A DNA stretch of 10,086 bases. Origin: Chiua virens. Taxonomy: Eukaryota > Basidiomycota > Agaricomycetes > Boletales > Boletaceae. Below are positions 9,101-10,086 of this stretch, in pieces. Position 1 is the first letter of the stretch; the number at the start of each line of letters is the position of its first letter. The translations under genes and the position numbers were made by a program. The DNA is taken from assembly GCA_019787685.1 (NCBI GenBank), contig JAHNUO010000136.1, positions 1-10,086 on the forward strand, in the 5' to 3' direction. The notes beneath the pieces were generated by a model. It was not told the DNA's origin. It made no database searches and saw only the letters and a list, made by a program, of their open reading frames with translations.

Positions 9101-9393
9101 CCCGGAGAGCGCATATATGCCTGAGGTATCATCAGCGAGAGCGCGCACACCGACATGAAATAAACGCACTGTCGTCGTGCACTTTGAATCCCATGATGGC
9201 ATCTTGGGCATCATGTATGCTTCGCCAGACTGCAAGAACCGGGGTTACTGTGTTGGACAGGGAGAACGAAACCAAGCAGACCTATGCGCCCATCGGTAGC
9301 GTTGAGAGCGGCAAGCACGTTATTGCTGGTAGCCGTAAGTATGAGGTTGTCGTGGAAGACGGGCTTTGTGAGTTGAGAGGTGTAGAGGGGAAC
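6151..9393 (-). pseudogene. EMC1: EMC1 (ER membrane protein complex subunit 1) fragment, degenerate
   Basis: EMC1 is the largest subunit of the ER membrane insertase complex, with luminal beta-propellers and a C-terminal membrane anchor. Recognisable segments, 5' to 3': TATSNNVLAALNATDG; ALSGPAGSSLRVYDISTGDL; YVAGFAKSVASYTLHVTTLD; PFDTYEHGTIKHV; LQLWDHDVLQWVREEAL; HFVTRFVTGSYASP; IFALDTSTGAIVWSRILGLG; DPLTGEDIKT; GRVKGDRTTLYKYLN; VLDENWLVYSYYDD; VVSVEMYEG; TTSTKFGVSTKDI. Eight introns fit: 9281-9230, 8873-8825, 8322-8260, 8003-7953, 7689-7638, 7234-7171, 6938-6885, 6333-6284. The first exon (signal peptide) is replaced by WD40 sequence, and coding stops at the TAG at 6151-6153, so about the last 150 residues with the transmembrane anchor are missing. 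There is an in-frame TAG at 8109-8111, a CG instead of AG acceptor at 7638-7639, and about a dozen one-base frame breaks. Confidence 0.88.
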
Positions 9394-9543
9394 AGAATAT
9401 GTGATGGAAGCAACTGGGCTGGTGTGTCCCTGAAATGGACCTGCTACACATTTGCCAGTGCTTGCATTCCAGATCACGATGGTGCCATCAGAAGAGCCAG
9501 AGGCAATGTGGTTTCCATCTGGAGAATAAGCAATAGGATCATG
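9394..9543 (-). pseudogene. Single WD40 blade of a HET-E/NACHT-WD40-type protein
   Basis: On the minus strand the frame reads IAYSPDGNHIASGSSDG, TIVIWNASTGKCV and GPFQGHTSPVASITYS, a complete WD40 blade with the SPDG turn, the SGSSDGTI strand, the IW dipeptide and the start of the next blade at GH. The 'GPFQGHT' linker is typical of the repetitive propellers of fungal NACHT-WD40 (HET-E-like) proteins. After ITYS, where a further SPDG would be expected, the frame passes without interruption into EMC1 sequence (VPLYTSQL...). Upstream the reading frame runs into satellite DNA. It is therefore one blade out of an expected seven or more, cut on both sides. No frameshift is seen within it. Confidence 0.82.
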
Positions 9544-9545
9544 CA

Positions 9546-9965
9546 CAAAAAGGATAGCACCTGATTTGTACACATTGAATGGTTTCCTGTCTGGCCCCTC
9601 TGGAATGCACAAAGAAGGCAGTGCCTGGTTTGTACACAATGGATGGTTTTCCTGTCAACATTAAATATGTTATACAATAAACTGTAGATAGCAATTATAT
9701 CCACAATGAATGGTTTTGCACCTGGACTATCTGGCATGCACAAAGAAGGCGGTGCCTAGTTTGTACACAATGGATGGTTTTCCCATCGACATTAAATATG
9801 TTATCAACTGTTGATGGCAATGTGCCATTTATCATGTACACAAATGGTATTGCCTGGTTTGTACACATTGAATGCAAAAAGAAGTGCACTGTTTGTACAC
9901 AATAGATGGTTTACCAATGTCCCATCTGGCATGCACAAAGAGGACAGTGCCTGGTTTGTACACAT
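9546..9965. repeat. Degenerate satellite with ~33/65-bp period and internal palindromes
   Basis: The motif TTTGTACAC recurs at 9565, 9629, 9760, 9858, 9892 and 9955. The spacings (64, 131, 98, 34, 63) are close to multiples of about 33. A larger shared block, CTGG(A/C)ATGCACAAAG...TGCCT, lies at about 9599, 9731 and 9926, and two copies continue into GGATGGTTTTCC and ATTAAATATGTTAT (9641-9672, 9772-9804). Each large block holds a quasi-palindrome in which TGCACAAA pairs with TTTGTACA around AGGCA/TGCCT (for example 9606-9636). Minus-strand open frames rich in CTNQ/CVQTRH across this region are translations of the repeat, not genes. Confidence 0.8.
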
Positions 9966-10086
9966 TCAGCTAGTAAACTTTTGTACATGGTTGCACAAAT
10001 CAGCACATGGATATGTACATATATCAATCAAAATGCAGAACAGAACCTATTGTAACCAAAACCCACATGCAAAAAGCTCCTTAAAT
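9966..10086. other. Window end, AT-rich, no feature seen
   Basis: The sequence is AT-rich and contains one further TTTTGTACATGG, which may be a decayed edge of the satellite. No gene or element end was recognised. Confidence 0.35.

Noticed and set aside
8275..9156. Long minus-strand open frame of 293 codons as a single gene
   Set aside because: Its first third is the wrong frame of an EMC1 exon plus an intron; only the part from 8824 down to 8323 is EMC1 coding sequence.
2867..9393. Possibility that GH92, GTPase and EMC1 fragments form a functional cluster
   Set aside because: They belong to unrelated pathways, lie on different strands and are all broken, so co-function is not supported.

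Overview
The window reads as nuclear DNA of a mushroom-forming basidiomycete (Agaricomycetes-like). Supporting signs: short spliceosomal introns (45-68 bp, GT..AG, with pyrimidine-rich or CTNAC-type branch regions); a P-loop GTPase of a type expanded in Agaricomycetes (DTPGFDD...YMHHISDPRVGG); a HET-E-style WD40 blade; and a pogo-like transposon with a TA target duplication. I found no intact protein-coding gene. The window looks like a repeat-rich graveyard of gene fragments, or such a region with many assembly indels.

Layout. 1-250: unassigned flank ending in a long hairpin. 251-1147: internally deleted pogo/Tc1-type element with TIRs, TA duplications and a transposase C-terminal remnant on the minus strand. 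1150-1671: unassigned apart from a small (ACTTT)4 run. 1672-2640: a 74-bp tandem array whose two ends are inverted copies of each other (foldback-like). 2867-3399 (minus): 5' fragment of a GH92 alpha-mannosidase gene. 3699-3863: small foldback/MITE-like element. 3864-4926: about 1 kb with nothing recognised. 4927-5987 (plus): P-loop GTPase with coiled-coil tail, repeatedly frameshifted and altered in its P-loop. 6151-9393 (minus): most of EMC1 (ER membrane protein complex subunit 1), eight introns recognisable, lacking both ends. 9394-9543 (minus): one WD40 blade joined in frame to the EMC1 fragment. About 9546-9965: degenerate satellite built on a roughly 33-bp period. 9966-10086: nothing seen.

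The genes do not form a pathway; each belongs to an unrelated function (N-glycan trimming, a GTPase, ER membrane protein insertion, a WD40 scaffold). What links them is their condition. GH92, GTPase and EMC1 each carry many frame breaks, nearly all explained by one base more or less in a short run of identical bases. GH92, EMC1 and the WD40 segment are also cut off at points that homologous full-length genes do not share. The most interesting items are the in-frame WD40-EMC1 chimera, the tandem array with inverted ends, the clean TIR/TA-bounded transposon beside a hairpin, the 3699-3863 foldback element, and the P-loop Ser/Thr-to-Phe change beside an 11-nt micro-exon.

All homology statements come from reading motifs against remembered family features; no database search was run.
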